The notes below the pieces were generated by a model, which did not search any database, was not told the DNA's origin, and saw only the letters and a program-made list of their open reading frames with translations. A DNA stretch of 64,000 nucleotides. Origin: Geobacter sp. AOG2. Lineage in GTDB: Bacteria; Desulfobacterota; Desulfuromonadia; Geobacterales; Pseudopelobacteraceae. The position numbers were made by a program, and so were the translations under genes. This document shows, one piece after another, positions 17,863-25,745 of this stretch (its first letter is position 1; every line of letters starts with the position of its first letter). The DNA is taken from contig NZ_BLJA01000001.1 of NCBI RefSeq assembly GCF_019972295.1, positions 776,049 to 840,048 on the forward strand, written 5' to 3'.

Positions 17863-18498
17863 ATGAAAGTGGTCGCCATTAACGGCAGTCCAAAAAAGGA
17901 AGGCAACACCTATCATGCCATCAGTTTGGTCGCCGCCGAGCTTGAAAAAGAGGGCATAGAAACCGAAATCATCCACATTGGCAACAAGGTGATTCAAGGC
18001 TGCATCGCCTGTGGGCAGTGTGCCAAAAACAGGAACGAGCGGTGCGTCCTGCCTGGCGACGAGCTCAACGACACCCTCCAGAAGATGAAACTTGCGGATG
18101 GGATCATCCTGGGGACACCCGTCCATTACGCCGCCATCGGAGGCACCATGAAATCGTTCCTGGACCGGGCCTTTTACGTTGCCGGCTCCAGCGGCGGGAT
18201 GCTGCGGCACAAGGTCGGCGCGGCGGTGGTTGCAGTGCGCCGTTCCGGCGGTTTGCCCACATTCGATCAACTGAACAATTTTCTGCACTATGCCGAAATG
18301 CTGGTACCGAGTTCCAACTACTGGAACGTTATCCACGGCGCCCGGCCGGGAGAGGCGGCACGGGATGAAGAGGGGCAGCAGATCATGCGCATGCTGGGTA
18401 AAAATATGGCATGGCTGATGAAATTGGTCGAACACGGCAAAGGAGTGGTTCCGGAGCCAGAGGGAGAACCCAAAACCTTCATGAATTTTATCAGGTAA
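17863..18498 (+). CDS. Iron-sulfur flavoprotein / NAD(P)H-dependent FMN reductase family
   Basis: A 211-residue flavodoxin-fold protein. The phosphate loop NGSPKKEGNT (5-14) binds FMN, and the compact cysteine cluster CIACGQC (about 47-53), with another Cys further on, matches the 4Fe-4S site of archaeal/anaerobe iron-sulfur flavoproteins. TPVHYAAIGGTMKSFLDR is the flavin-contacting loop. It probably reduces quinones, O2 or peroxide. The ATG at 17863 is preferred for its GGGGG upstream. The divergent HxlR gene is the likely regulator. Confidence 0.85.
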   Translation: MKVVAINGSPKKEGNTYHAISLVAAELEKEGIETEIIHIGNKVIQGCIACGQCAKNRNERCVLPGDELNDTLQKMKLADGIILGTPVHYAAIGGTMKSFLDRAFYVAGSSGGMLRHKVGAAVVAVRRSGGLPTFDQLNNFLHYAEMLVPSSNYWNVIHGARPGEAARDEEGQQIMRMLGKNMAWLMKLVEHGKGVVPEPEGEPKTFMNFIR

Positions 18499-18558
18499 AT
18501 GTTGTAAAGAATGCGAGGATGCTTCCCGTTATTCCAAAACGAAATGAGAGGGTTACTT

Positions 18559-18852
18559 ATGTCGAGATTAACCGTTGTTGCCAGGCTGCTGGCTAGGAAA
18601 GAGTCGGCTGACGCCGTCAAGGCCGAGCTCCTTAAGCTGGTTGCTCCGACCAGAAGCGAAGACGGGTGCATCGAGTATCGGTTGCATCAGGATAATGACG
18701 ATCCGGCGCTGTTTTTCTTTTACGAAAATTGGGAGAACGGGGCCTGTCTGGGAGAACATAAGAAGACGGATCATTACAGGAGCTGTTTCAGCGCCCTGGA
18801 GGGCATGATCCTGGATAAGTCCGTAAATCTGTTGACCATGATTGAACCGTGA
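18559..18852 (+). CDS. Putative quinol monooxygenase (ABM domain, YgiN-like)
   Basis: A 97-residue single ABM domain. It starts MSRLTVVARLLARKE and has the family hallmarks RSEDGCIEYRLHQD and FFFYENWENGACLGEHKKTDHY. Small ABM proteins such as YgiN act on quinols or naphthols without cofactors. It sits 60 bases after the flavoprotein gene on the same strand, which fits a shared role in quinone redox handling under the HxlR regulator. GAGAGGG with 6-base spacing decides the start. Confidence 0.82.
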   Translation: MSRLTVVARLLARKESADAVKAELLKLVAPTRSEDGCIEYRLHQDNDDPALFFFYENWENGACLGEHKKTDHYRSCFSALEGMILDKSVNLLTMIEP

Positions 18853-18979
18853 CAATGCAATGGCGGCGGGAGCCCGTCTTTTGTTCCGCTGTTTGCGAGG
18901 GATCTGGCGTGATGGCAGGATGCGAGGCTGTGTTGGCGGCTAAAGGGCTGTACCGGCCCACATCCTGCTGTGCCCGATT

Positions 18980-19132
18980 TCAGGGGGTTTCTTCCTCGCC
19001 TGGTGCCTCTTCGCCATTTTCGTCGGTTGGGGCGCTGCTCCTGGCCAGCTTGCGCTGCTGCTTCTCTTCGTTCTTTTTCTTTCGCTCCAGCTCCTTCTGC
19101 TTTTTTTGAAACTGAAAGTTGGGTTTGGCCAT
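18980..19132 (-). CDS. Small charged coiled-coil-like protein next to cspA
   Basis: A 50-residue protein starting MAKPNFQFQKKQKELERKK, very rich in Lys, Glu and Gln and with an acidic C-terminus. AGGGAG lies upstream of the ATG. Similar small proteins with an MAKPNxxFxKRxxE start occur widely in proteobacteria, but their function is unknown. It is the next gene after cspA on the same strand, although a terminator lies between them. A role with RNA or the ribosome is only a guess. Confidence 0.65.
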   Translation of the reverse strand: MAKPNFQFQKKQKELERKKKNEEKQQRKLARSSAPTDENGEEAPGEEETP

Positions 19133-19163
19133 CGCGTCGCTCCCTAAATAAATGATTTTCAAT

Positions 19164-19194
19164 AAAAAAAGCCCCGAGTGTCCCCGGGGCTTTT
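19164..19194 (-). terminator. Intrinsic terminator of cspA
   Basis: Read leftward: AGCCCCG pairs with CGGGGCT, followed by seven T. It lies 20 bases after the cspA stop. Confidence 0.8.
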
Positions 19195-19214
19195 GCGGCC
19201 AATTACGGCGTTGG

Positions 19215-19415
19215 TTAGGCTCTCTGTACGTTCGCGGCCTGAAGCCCTTTCGGACCCTTGGTGATTTCAAACGTTACGCTATCGCCTTCAGCAAGGGATT
19301 TGAAACCGTTGCCTTCGATTGCGGAAAAATGACAAAAAACATCTTCTCCATTTTCCTGCTCAATAAAACCAAACCCCTTGCTGTCATTAAACCATTTTAC
19401 AGTTCCGTTTACCAT
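19215..19415 (-). CDS. cspA: Cold-shock protein, CspA family
   Basis: A 66-residue OB-fold RNA/ssDNA-binding protein. RNP1 KGFGFI and RNP2 VFCHF (variant of VFVHF, with Cys in place of Val) are both present, in the usual [18 protein letters not shown] context. CspA proteins melt RNA secondary structure and can act as transcription antiterminators. AGGAGA sets the start at 19415. The 5' leader is about 60 bases, from an extended -10 promoter at 19477-19506. Two other genes in the window carry the same promoter type plus a leader terminator, making CspA a possible trans-acting partner. Confidence 0.95.
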   Translation of the reverse strand: MVNGTVKWFNDSKGFGFIEQENGEDVFCHFSAIEGNGFKSLAEGDSVTFEITKGPKGLQAANVQRA

Positions 19416-19476
19416 TTTCTTACTTTCTCCTGATGCAACTTTTAAATTTCGTCTCAAATATTTTGGACGTATTTCG

Positions 19477-19506
19477 ACCCTAGCAGCTTTGCGTGATACA
19501 AGTCAA
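19477..19506 (-). promoter_or_regulatory. Predicted extended -10 promoter of cspA
   Basis: Read leftward: TTGACT, an 18-base spacer ending in TGC, then TAGGGT. The same design recurs at 35369-35398 and 56170-56199. Confidence 0.55.
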
Positions 19507-19509
19507 GCA

Positions 19510-19815
19510 AAAAAACAGAATATATCAAATGACCATATAATATAAAGGCAATAATTGGTATATTAATAATATAAATACAGTTATTCAGGTGTGTTGAAGT
19601 TATTGCGCCTGAATACCTGCAAATATGTTTTTTAGACTTGATTGATGCTTTGTGTATTAGGCTACAATCTGGATAGATATTGCAAATAATCCTTGCTAAT
19701 ATAGAGATTGTAACGTAATTTATAAGATAATAATGATATTTAATTTGACGAAAAAGGTACTAAAGAAGGTCAAATCGTACTGGTTGCCTATTTCTAATAA
19801 GAAAGCGATATGACA
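19510..19815. other. AT-rich intergenic region between cspA and the DUF3553 gene
   Basis: About 300 bases, strongly AT-rich compared with the surrounding high-GC genes. No gene or clear hairpin was seen. It may hold promoters or nucleoid-protein sites for the two divergent genes. Confidence 0.5.
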
Positions 19816-19817
19816 CT

Positions 19818-20081
19818 ATGGTAATCAAGGTCGGCAACATTGTAAGCCACACAGGCGCGCTTGAGTGGGGTGCAGGCAAAGTTATGGAAATAACGGCCTC
19901 CTCGGCGATGATTCAGTTCAGCGATGGTAAAAACAGAAAAATTGCCGTGTCCCACTTCACCACTCTGCAACCGGCCGCTCCGGACTCTTTTTTACCTCCA
20001 CCCGAAGGACCTGTTGTGATGAAGGCCGCCCGAGTCGCTAGGGCTCCCAAGGCGGCCAAAAAGAAAACGGTAAGCAGTTAG
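19818..20081 (+). CDS. DUF3553-like small protein
   Basis: An 87-residue protein. Residues 4-45 match the DUF3553 pattern: VGNIVSHTGALEWGAGKV, then a strand ending in FSDGKNRKI. This is an SH3-like barrel also found at the ends of helicases and other nucleic-acid proteins. The rest is a Pro/Ala/Lys-rich basic tail. It is divergent from cspA across an AT-rich gap and ends at a GGCGGCC-type terminator. A role in RNA or DNA binding is inference. The C-terminus of the protein at 34760-35197 has a similar barrel. Confidence 0.7.
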   Translation: MVIKVGNIVSHTGALEWGAGKVMEITASSAMIQFSDGKNRKIAVSHFTTLQPAAPDSFLPPPEGPVVMKAARVARAPKAAKKKTVSS

Positions 20082-20106
20082 GTCTGGTGAATTTATCAAG
20101 CAGTCA

Positions 20107-20136
20107 GAGGCGGCCAATCGGCCGCCTTTTCCGTTT
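20107..20136 (+). terminator. Intrinsic terminator (GGCGGCC type)
   Basis: AGGCGGCC-AATC-GGCCGCCT followed by TTT and a T-rich flank. It ends the DUF3553-like gene. Confidence 0.75.
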
Positions 20137-20241
20137 TTCCTCACAGAGCGGTAAATAACGCGGTATAATTGAAAAAAGTCAGATGATGTGCGCCCAAACC
20201 ACCTACGCTATGCGCTGGTGCGAAGGTATAATGGGGGAACC

Positions 20242-21324
20242 ATGTCAGACACAACCATTCAGGACCGCGGGGCCGGAGCCATCATGGGCGCCTTTATCGG
20301 TGACGCCTTGGGACTCGGGCCGCACTGGTATTACGACCTTGATGAATTGCGCCGCGATTATGGTGAATGGATCCGCAGCTATACCGACCCTCGGCCCGGC
20401 CGTTACCACGAGGGACACAAGGCGGGCCAACTCTCTCAGGCGGGCTTCATTCTCAGGCTGCTGGTTACGTCACTGGTGGAGCGGGGAGGGTACGACGAGG
20501 CCGACTTTTGCCGCCGTATGGACGAGGAGTTGCTGCCGCTCCTGGATGGCACCCCCATCAGCGGGCCGGGCGGCTATACCAGCCAATCGATCCGCGAGCT
20601 ATGGCGGCGGCGCGTGGAACAGAAGCTGCCTTGGGGGCAGACCGGCGGTCATGCCGACACAACGGAGGCCATCGAACGTACCCTGGCCCTGGCGGTTAGA
20701 TATGCCTTGGACCCTGCCCGGCTGGCTGGCGCTATTACCGGCAATGCCGTCCTGACCCAGGCAGACGATACAGTGGTGTCCATGACCGTGGCTTATGGTG
20801 CGGTGCTGGGGCAGTTGGTGCAGGGGCATGCCCTGGATGCCCGTCTGTCGGGCAGGTTGATGAAGTTGGTACATAGTGGGGCGCTCCCCTTCCACGCCGT
20901 TACCGGAGACAATCTGCAACCTCCCCGCCCCGGCGACCCGGACCCGCCCCGGATCGGGAGGTTCGCTTCTCCCGATGCCCTGCTGACCCCGTCTTATATG
21001 GCCGCCGCTGCTGTAGACCCTGATATCCGCATCGAACCGGCTTGGAAGGTGTCCATCGTCTACGGGATGCCCTGCGCGATCTACCACCAGTTACCGGCGG
21101 CTTATTACCTGGCAGCCCGTTTCCGCGACGATTTCGAATCCGCCCTGCTGCATGCCGTCAACGGGGGCGGGCAGAACCAGGCGCGGGCGATCCTGACCGG
21201 CGCCTTGGTAGGCGCCCTGGTTGGCCTTTCCCGAATACCGCAACGTTTCCTGGACGGCCTGGAGGGCTCCGCCGCCCTGTGTCGCCTGGCGGCGGAACTG
21301 GCGGCGAGCATCGATAAAACATAA
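20242..21324 (+). CDS. ADP-ribosylglycohydrolase family protein
   Basis: A 360-residue all-helical protein. GAGAIMGAFIGDALGLGPHWYY (about residues 9-30) is the family opening, which carries the first metal-binding site region. The C-terminal GGGQNQARAILTGALVGALVG supplies the second. Members hydrolyse ADP-ribose from proteins or act on related nucleotides (DraG, ARH, J1-crystallin). The specific substrate is unclear. GGGGGAA precedes the start at 20242. It may be co-transcribed with the hydrolase-OsmC gene 29 bases downstream. Confidence 0.85.
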   Translation: MSDTTIQDRGAGAIMGAFIGDALGLGPHWYYDLDELRRDYGEWIRSYTDPRPGRYHEGHKAGQLSQAGFILRLLVTSLVERGGYDEADFCRRMDEELLPLLDGTPISGPGGYTSQSIRELWRRRVEQKLPWGQTGGHADTTEAIERTLALAVRYALDPARLAGAITGNAVLTQADDTVVSMTVAYGAVLGQLVQGHALDARLSGRLMKLVHSGALPFHAVTGDNLQPPRPGDPDPPRIGRFASPDALLTPSYMAAAAVDPDIRIEPAWKVSIVYGMPCAIYHQLPAAYYLAARFRDDFESALLHAVNGGGQNQARAILTGALVGALVGLSRIPQRFLDGLEGSAALCRLAAELAASIDKT

Positions 21325-21353
21325 CACTACGGAGAAAAAACGAGGTGACATCC

Positions 21354-22586
21354 ATGAACACCAAGCGGATCACCTTCCCCAATAGCCGGGGGGAACGACT
21401 CGCCGCCCGGCTGGAACTCCCCGAAGACGAACCTCCCCTGGCCTACGCCCTGTTTGCCCACTGTTTCACCTGCTCCAAGGACCTCACAGCCGCGGTGTAC
21501 ATCGCCCGCGCCCTGAGTAGCTGGCGCATCGCCGTGTTGCGCTTCGACTTCACCGGTCTGGGTGAGAGCGAGGGGGAGTTTGCCGCAACGACCTTCTCAT
21601 CCGAAGTGAGTGACCTGGTGGCGGCGGCCCGTTTTCTGGAACGTGAGTACGAGGCCCCACGGCTGCTTGTCGGCCACTCCCTGGGGGGAACGGCCGTGCT
21701 GGCGGCGGCCGCGGAGATCCCGTCGGCAAAAGCCGTGGTCACCATTGCCGCCCCGTTCCGGCCTGGCCATGTGCGGGACCTGCTGGAGGACTCGGCAGAG
21801 CGGATCGAGCAGACCGGCCAGGCCGCCGTCACCATTGCGGGCCGCGAGTTCACCATTCGCAAGAGCCTGCTGGATGACCTGGAGGCCCAGCGGCCCGAAG
21901 AAACGCTGCGTCGGCTTGATGCGGCGCTGCTGGTGATGCACTCACCCCGCGACCAGGTGGTCGGGATCGACAACGCTACCGACATCTACCGGCTTGCTTC
22001 CCACCCCAAGAGCTTCATCTCTCTCGACCCGGCCGATCATCTGCTGTCCGATAGCCGGGACTCACGCTATGCCGGCGGTATCATCGCCGCTTGGGCCGGC
22101 CGCTATCTGGCGTTGCCCGAGACGCCGGCCCCCTCCCGCATCCCGCCGGAGGTAATCGACAGCCGGGTGACGGCCCACACCGGGGCGGAGGGCTTTCGCA
22201 CCGACCTGTTCGCCAACGGTTTTCCGCTGGTGGCCGACGAACCGGTGGCGGACGGCGGCGGCAACGAAGGGCCTTCGCCATACGACTATCTGCTGGCCGC
22301 CCTCGGCGCCTGCACCGGCATGACGCTCCAGGTGTACGCCCGGAGCAAGGGTTGGCCGCTGGAAGATGTGGTGGTGCGGCTCTCCCATCACAAGGACCAT
22401 GCCGAAGACTGCCGCGACTGCGATGAACATGACCGCAGGATGGATGTCTTCGAACGGGAAGTGGAACTGAGCGGGGAGTTGGACGAGGTGCAGCGGCAGC
22501 GCCTCCTGGAGGTCGCCGGGCGGTGCCCGGTGCACCGTACCTTGACGGCAGGAGTCAGGGTTGTGACCACCCTGAAGTCGGAGTGA
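21354..22586 (+). CDS. Alpha/beta hydrolase-OsmC fusion protein
   Basis: A 410-residue two-domain protein. Residues 1-255 are an alpha/beta hydrolase with the nucleophile elbow GHSLGG (about 104-109) and a late His in DPADHLL. Residues 270-410 are an OsmC/Ohr-like peroxidase domain, with the first redox Cys in ALGACTGMTLQVYA and the second in GRCPVHRTL. OsmC domains reduce organic hydroperoxides with thiols. The fusion is a known arrangement. GAGGTGA with 6-base spacing sets the ATG at 21354. It is followed within 10 bases by the SOUL gene. Confidence 0.88.
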   Translation: MNTKRITFPNSRGERLAARLELPEDEPPLAYALFAHCFTCSKDLTAAVYIARALSSWRIAVLRFDFTGLGESEGEFAATTFSSEVSDLVAAARFLEREYEAPRLLVGHSLGGTAVLAAAAEIPSAKAVVTIAAPFRPGHVRDLLEDSAERIEQTGQAAVTIAGREFTIRKSLLDDLEAQRPEETLRRLDAALLVMHSPRDQVVGIDNATDIYRLASHPKSFISLDPADHLLSDSRDSRYAGGIIAAWAGRYLALPETPAPSRIPPEVIDSRVTAHTGAEGFRTDLFANGFPLVADEPVADGGGNEGPSPYDYLLAALGACTGMTLQVYARSKGWPLEDVVVRLSHHKDHAEDCRDCDEHDRRMDVFEREVELSGELDEVQRQRLLEVAGRCPVHRTLTAGVRVVTTLKSE

Positions 22587-22595
22587 GGAGGGTTT

Positions 22596-23234
22596 GTGAT
22601 CACTATCGTTGCCGGCATAATGATGATCATTCTTTTGATCTGGATAATCGGCGGGTATGTGCCGACCATGAATATTCATACACCGGCCCATACGGTCAGG
22701 GAAAAGAGGGCAGGGTACGAAATCAGGGAGTACGAACCCTACGTCATTGCTGAGACGTTGCAGAAGCGGAGCGGGGACGAAGCGTCGCCCGGCGGTTTCA
22801 ACGAACTGTTCCGCTATATTTCCGGCAACAATGTAACCCGGTCCCGGCTTGACATGTCCGCCCCCGTGCTTCGGTCGGCTGACCGGAGCGGCCGGAAGAT
22901 TCCCATGTCGGCCCCGGTCCTGAAAGACGGGGCGGGTGGGACCGGCACGATTGCGTTTGTCATGCCTCCCGGCAAAAGGCCCGATGAGCTTCCCCTGCCA
23001 AAGAGCGCGGCGGTGCACCTGAGGGAAATTCCTGCCAGAACGGTAGCCGCGGTTTCATTTACAGGGTATGCCACGGATGCCGTTCTCGGGAAATATACCG
23101 CTGAACTGCTGGCGGCCCTGAAGCGTGACGGCATAGTGACGAGGTCCGCTCCGCTGATCGCGCTGTACAATCCTCCCTGGACTCCGCCCTTTATGAGGAG
23201 AAATGAGGTGCTGGTCGAGATTGTCTTGCCGTGA
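22596..23234 (+). CDS. SOUL heme-binding family protein, membrane-anchored
   Basis: A 212-residue protein with an N-terminal membrane helix (residues 2-20). A SOUL/HBP domain follows, recognised by EIREYEPYVIAET, the FNELFRYISGNN segment, the paired MSAPVL motifs and the closing LIALYNPPWTPPFMRRNEV. SOUL proteins bind heme or porphyrin. The role in bacteria is uncertain. GTG start with GAGGAGG upstream, 10 bases after the OsmC fusion, so the two are probably co-translated. A strong bidirectional terminator follows. Confidence 0.85.
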   Translation: MITIVAGIMMIILLIWIIGGYVPTMNIHTPAHTVREKRAGYEIREYEPYVIAETLQKRSGDEASPGGFNELFRYISGNNVTRSRLDMSAPVLRSADRSGRKIPMSAPVLKDGAGGTGTIAFVMPPGKRPDELPLPKSAAVHLREIPARTVAAVSFTGYATDAVLGKYTAELLAALKRDGIVTRSAPLIALYNPPWTPPFMRRNEVLVEIVLP

Positions 23235-23288
23235 TGCAGAGTTTTTTCCCGTGGTACCCGCACCAGGGTGAATGTGTAGCTGCATAAG

Positions 23289-23330
23289 AAAAGGGCCAGA
23301 CGGTCGTTTCCTTTACCGTCTGGCCCTTTT
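23289..23330. terminator. Bidirectional intrinsic terminator
   Basis: AAAAGGGCCAGACGGT and ACCGTCTGGCCCTTTT form a perfect 16-bp stem with a 10-base loop between two convergent genes. T-rich ends serve both directions. Confidence 0.85.
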
Positions 23331-23336
23331 GGTCCG

Positions 23337-23624
23337 CTAATCCCTGTGATGTTTGTCTTTGCCGTGTTTCTTGTGGTGCCCTTTGTAGTGCCCTTTGTGT
23401 TTCCCGTAGTCGTGCCGTTCCCCTCTCTCGCGGGTGACGACGCGCTCCCTTTCCACTATGACCGTGCGGGGTGGTGGAGGGGGCGCCGGTGCACCGACCT
23501 GTACCCGCACATTGGGCGTATTGACATCGACGCCGACTGCGACATTGGACGCGCCAGCGATGCCCGTCATGCTCAGGACACCCGCTAAAGCTCCCGTAAC
23601 TGCTTTCAATTGATAGCTTTTCAT
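23337..23624 (-). CDS. Small exported His/Lys-rich protein under a cGAMP-type riboswitch
   Basis: A 95-residue protein with a clear signal peptide (hydrophobic core about 9-23, cut near AGAS). A mature region VAVGVDVNTPNVRVQVGAPAP is followed by a proline run, an Arg/Glu-rich segment and a C-terminal tail with 8 His and many Lys in 25 residues. It should be exported, and the tail could bind metal or polyanions. AAAGGAG precedes the ATG. The 5' leader holds a GEMM-Ib aptamer and terminator, so expression should rise with cGAMP. I do not recognise the family. Confidence 0.75.
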   Translation of the reverse strand: MKSYQLKAVTGALAGVLSMTGIAGASNVAVGVDVNTPNVRVQVGAPAPPPPPRTVIVERERVVTRERGERHDYGKHKGHYKGHHKKHGKDKHHRD

Positions 23625-23682
23625 GTTTGTTCTCTTCTCCTTTCCCTATTAGGGCTGGTACGTATTTCCGGTGCCCAGGCGC

Positions 23683-23729
23683 AAAAAAAGCCGGGATGTC
23701 GAATTTGGTGATAGTTCGGCATCCCGGCT
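23683..23729 (-). terminator. Riboswitch expression platform: intrinsic terminator
   Basis: Read leftward: GCCGGGATGCCGAA pairs with TTCGACATCCCGGC, followed by seven T. The 5' arm of this stem is also the 3' part of the aptamer, so ligand binding and termination exclude each other. This predicts an ON switch. Confidence 0.8.
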
Positions 23730-23787
23730 GTCTCGGTGAGACCCTGTGGGCTTTCCGCCCCACCCTCGCGGGTGGTTTAGTCTTATC
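23710..23787 (-). ncRNA. GEMM-Ib (3',3'-cGAMP-type) riboswitch aptamer
   Basis: Read leftward, the element has closing stem GATA/TATC, then ACTAAACC, a hairpin CACCCGCGAGGGTG, then GGGCGGAAAGCCC, then a second hairpin region around GGGTCTCACCGAGAC and the 3' block CAGCCGGGATGCCGAA. This closely follows, from memory, the Geobacter aptamer shown to bind 3',3'-cGAMP. The position equivalent to G20 of the c-di-GMP class reads A, the change linked with cGAMP preference. It controls the downstream small exported protein through an overlapping terminator. Confidence 0.85.
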
Positions 23788-23934
23788 GTGTATCTGAGCT
23801 GTTTGTGAAACGGTTGCCACTATAGAGAACAATTCCGGTCGTGTCAATCATCGGGGCGCATGGGATGCAGTTATCGGCACGATGACGGGACCTGGTCGGG
23901 GCAACCCTGAGGGCTGCCCGAGCGGAGGCTGTTG

Positions 23935-24474
23935 TCAGAGGGTTTCACCCCGGCCGGATACCTGGGCTATGGCAGGGATGATGCGGTAGTCGCGCTGGAA
24001 AACCAGGTTGTGCAGGTCGGCCGAGGCGATCGCCCGCAGTGTGGGTAACTCGGCTTCGGCGTCGGCGTCGCTGAAGACGTTGAGCGGCCAGACTCCCACT
24101 GTCCCGCCCCGCAGGTGAGGGTGGTGAAAGTCACGCCCGTAGAAGGCCTGCAGCGTGACGGGCTGGGCGTTCGCCTGTTCCTGCTCGGGCCACGCAAGGG
24201 TCCACGTTGCCATGAGGTCGCCGTTGGGTGACCTGACCAGGTTGCTGGCGGTGACGGACCCTGTACCCAACAGCAGGGCGGCGTTGATTTCGTCGAGAGT
24301 CTGCCGGGCGTAGGAGTCAAGATAGGCAACGGCGGCGGCGAAAAGCTGCTCCTTGTCGGCGCGGGTGACGGCACCGTTGCCGTGGGTGCCATCGCGCAGG
24401 TCTGCGAAGTGCCGCAACAGCCCCTGCAGGTGGACCGGAACCTGGTCGATGCCGTGATGGTTGGTGACGGTCAT
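23935..24474 (-). CDS. Conserved hypothetical protein
   Basis: A 179-residue soluble protein starting MTVTNHHGIDQVPVHL with no signal peptide, membrane helix or cysteine. The N-terminal third is helical and the middle holds the strand-rich segment LMATWTLAWPEQEQANAQPVT. The C-terminus is mixed. GGAG lies 9 bases before the ATG, and codon use fits the neighbours. I do not recognise the family. It is transcribed leftward after the thioesterase and YchJ genes but is separated from them by 80 bases. Confidence 0.55.
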   Translation of the reverse strand: MTVTNHHGIDQVPVHLQGLLRHFADLRDGTHGNGAVTRADKEQLFAAAVAYLDSYARQTLDEINAALLLGTGSVTASNLVRSPNGDLMATWTLAWPEQEQANAQPVTLQAFYGRDFHHPHLRGGTVGVWPLNVFSDADAEAELPTLRAIASADLHNLVFQRDYRIIPAIAQVSGRGETL

Positions 24475-24556
24475 AATGTGAGTCTCCGACTGCTACCCAG
24501 GCTATCCCGGAGCACCTGTTCACCCGGTGGCAAGGCTGGGCGATTGGGTAGCGGGA

Positions 24557-25045
24557 TTATTTTTTCACGATGGTGATGCAGAGGCATTCCCCTTCGGCAT
24601 AGACTGTTTCTCCGCTACAGATGCGGCCATGCACCTTGACCTTGCGACCTTCGGCGGAGATGACCCTGCTCTCGACCGTGACAACCTGTTGCAATGGCAA
24701 CAGGCTGCGAAAACTGACGTTCAGGTTGCCCACCACGATCGAATATCCCGCAGCCCAGGCGGCCAAGCCCAGCACCTCGTCGAACACCGCGGCCATGGAG
24801 CCGCCGTGGGCATGCCCCGGGGGGCCCTCAGTCTCGGGACCGAACCAGATACGCGCCTTCAATTGCTGTTCCTGGTCGCGGTAATAGCTGACCCTGAAGC
24901 GGTTGCCGTCCGGTTCGCCGGAAACGAAACGCAGCGATTCCCCGACCAGTGAAGGGGCGTCAAAAGGGGTCCAGCCGGCTTCGCCACCCAGGTCGACCGG
25001 TGGACAGAGGGCCACGCATACTTTCTTGGCAGTTGCTTTTGTCAC
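24557..25045 (-). CDS. PaaI-like hotdog thioesterase
   Basis: A 162-residue single hotdog-fold protein. GPPGHAHGGSMAAVFDEVLGLAAW (about 75-98) is the PaaI/COG2050 signature: the HGG segment and following Asp/Glu hold the catalytic residues for acyl-CoA hydrolysis. The strands VVGNLNVSFRSLLPL and VTVESRVISAEGRKVKV complete the sheet. The specific acyl-CoA is unknown. The GTG at 25045 is chosen because GGAGG lies 9 bases upstream. It lies downstream of ychJ on the same strand. Confidence 0.8.
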   Translation of the reverse strand: MTKATAKKVCVALCPPVDLGGEAGWTPFDAPSLVGESLRFVSGEPDGNRFRVSYYRDQEQQLKARIWFGPETEGPPGHAHGGSMAAVFDEVLGLAAWAAGYSIVVGNLNVSFRSLLPLQQVVTVESRVISAEGRKVKVHGRICSGETVYAEGECLCITIVKK

Positions 25046-25100
25046 AGATATTTTCCTCCGGGAATAGCGTCGCCACATACGGTGACGGCTCTGAACTGGG

Positions 25101-25583
25101 TCATTTGCCGCAACATTTTTTGTACTTGAGGCCGCTGCCGCAGGTGCAGGGTTCGTTGCGGCCGATTTTGGTGACGGTGAGCGGTTTCGGCTTCACCATG
25201 GTTCCTTCGGTAAAGTACCACGTTCCGCTTTTGCGTTTGAACTGGCCGCACTCGTGATGTTCGCGGACAACGCCCTTCTCTTTGAAGCGGGCCACGAACT
25301 CCACCTCGCCGACACTGTCTTCCCGGCCACCCTTGTCGGTGGCGACGATCTCAAGCCCCAACCATTCGGAACTCTTTGCCCATTCCTCGGTTCCGGCATG
25401 GTCGTAGCCCTGGCGATAATCGGGATGGGTACTCTCAAAGACGAAATCCATCTGCACCCCGACATAGGCCGAATACCGCGCTCTCATAAGTTGTTCCGCC
25501 GTTTCGGCGGGTCTCGCTCTGGTGATGACCGGTTCGCAACAATCGGAATAGGCAACGCCGCTTCCGCAGGGACAGATGTTCAT
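25101..25583 (-). CDS. YchJ family SEC-C motif protein
   Basis: A 160-residue protein with a SEC-C zinc motif at each end: [13 protein letters not shown] (4-16) and [13 protein letters not shown] near the C-terminus. Between them is the YchJ core, including [10 protein letters not shown] and the strand-rich NTF2-like fold. SEC-C motifs bind zinc and, in SecA, contact SecB and the ribosome. The YchJ function is unknown. Length and layout match the UPF0225 family. It is the first gene of a leftward pair with the thioesterase. Confidence 0.9.
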   Translation of the reverse strand: MNICPCGSGVAYSDCCEPVITRARPAETAEQLMRARYSAYVGVQMDFVFESTHPDYRQGYDHAGTEEWAKSSEWLGLEIVATDKGGREDSVGEVEFVARFKEKGVVREHHECGQFKRKSGTWYFTEGTMVKPKPLTVTKIGRNEPCTCGSGLKYKKCCGK

Positions 25584-25745
25584 GTGTGCTTCTCCTTGAT
25601 AAGGTTGGTTCGTTACCTAATTCGGTGCCACACAATTGGCATATTTGTCAAATGGTAACTGCATCTGCCATTTATTGTGTACGAAAAAGGGGTGGGCCTG
25701 TTGAATGGGCCTACCCCCGTCACATTCGTCCTGTCGGTGCGCCCC

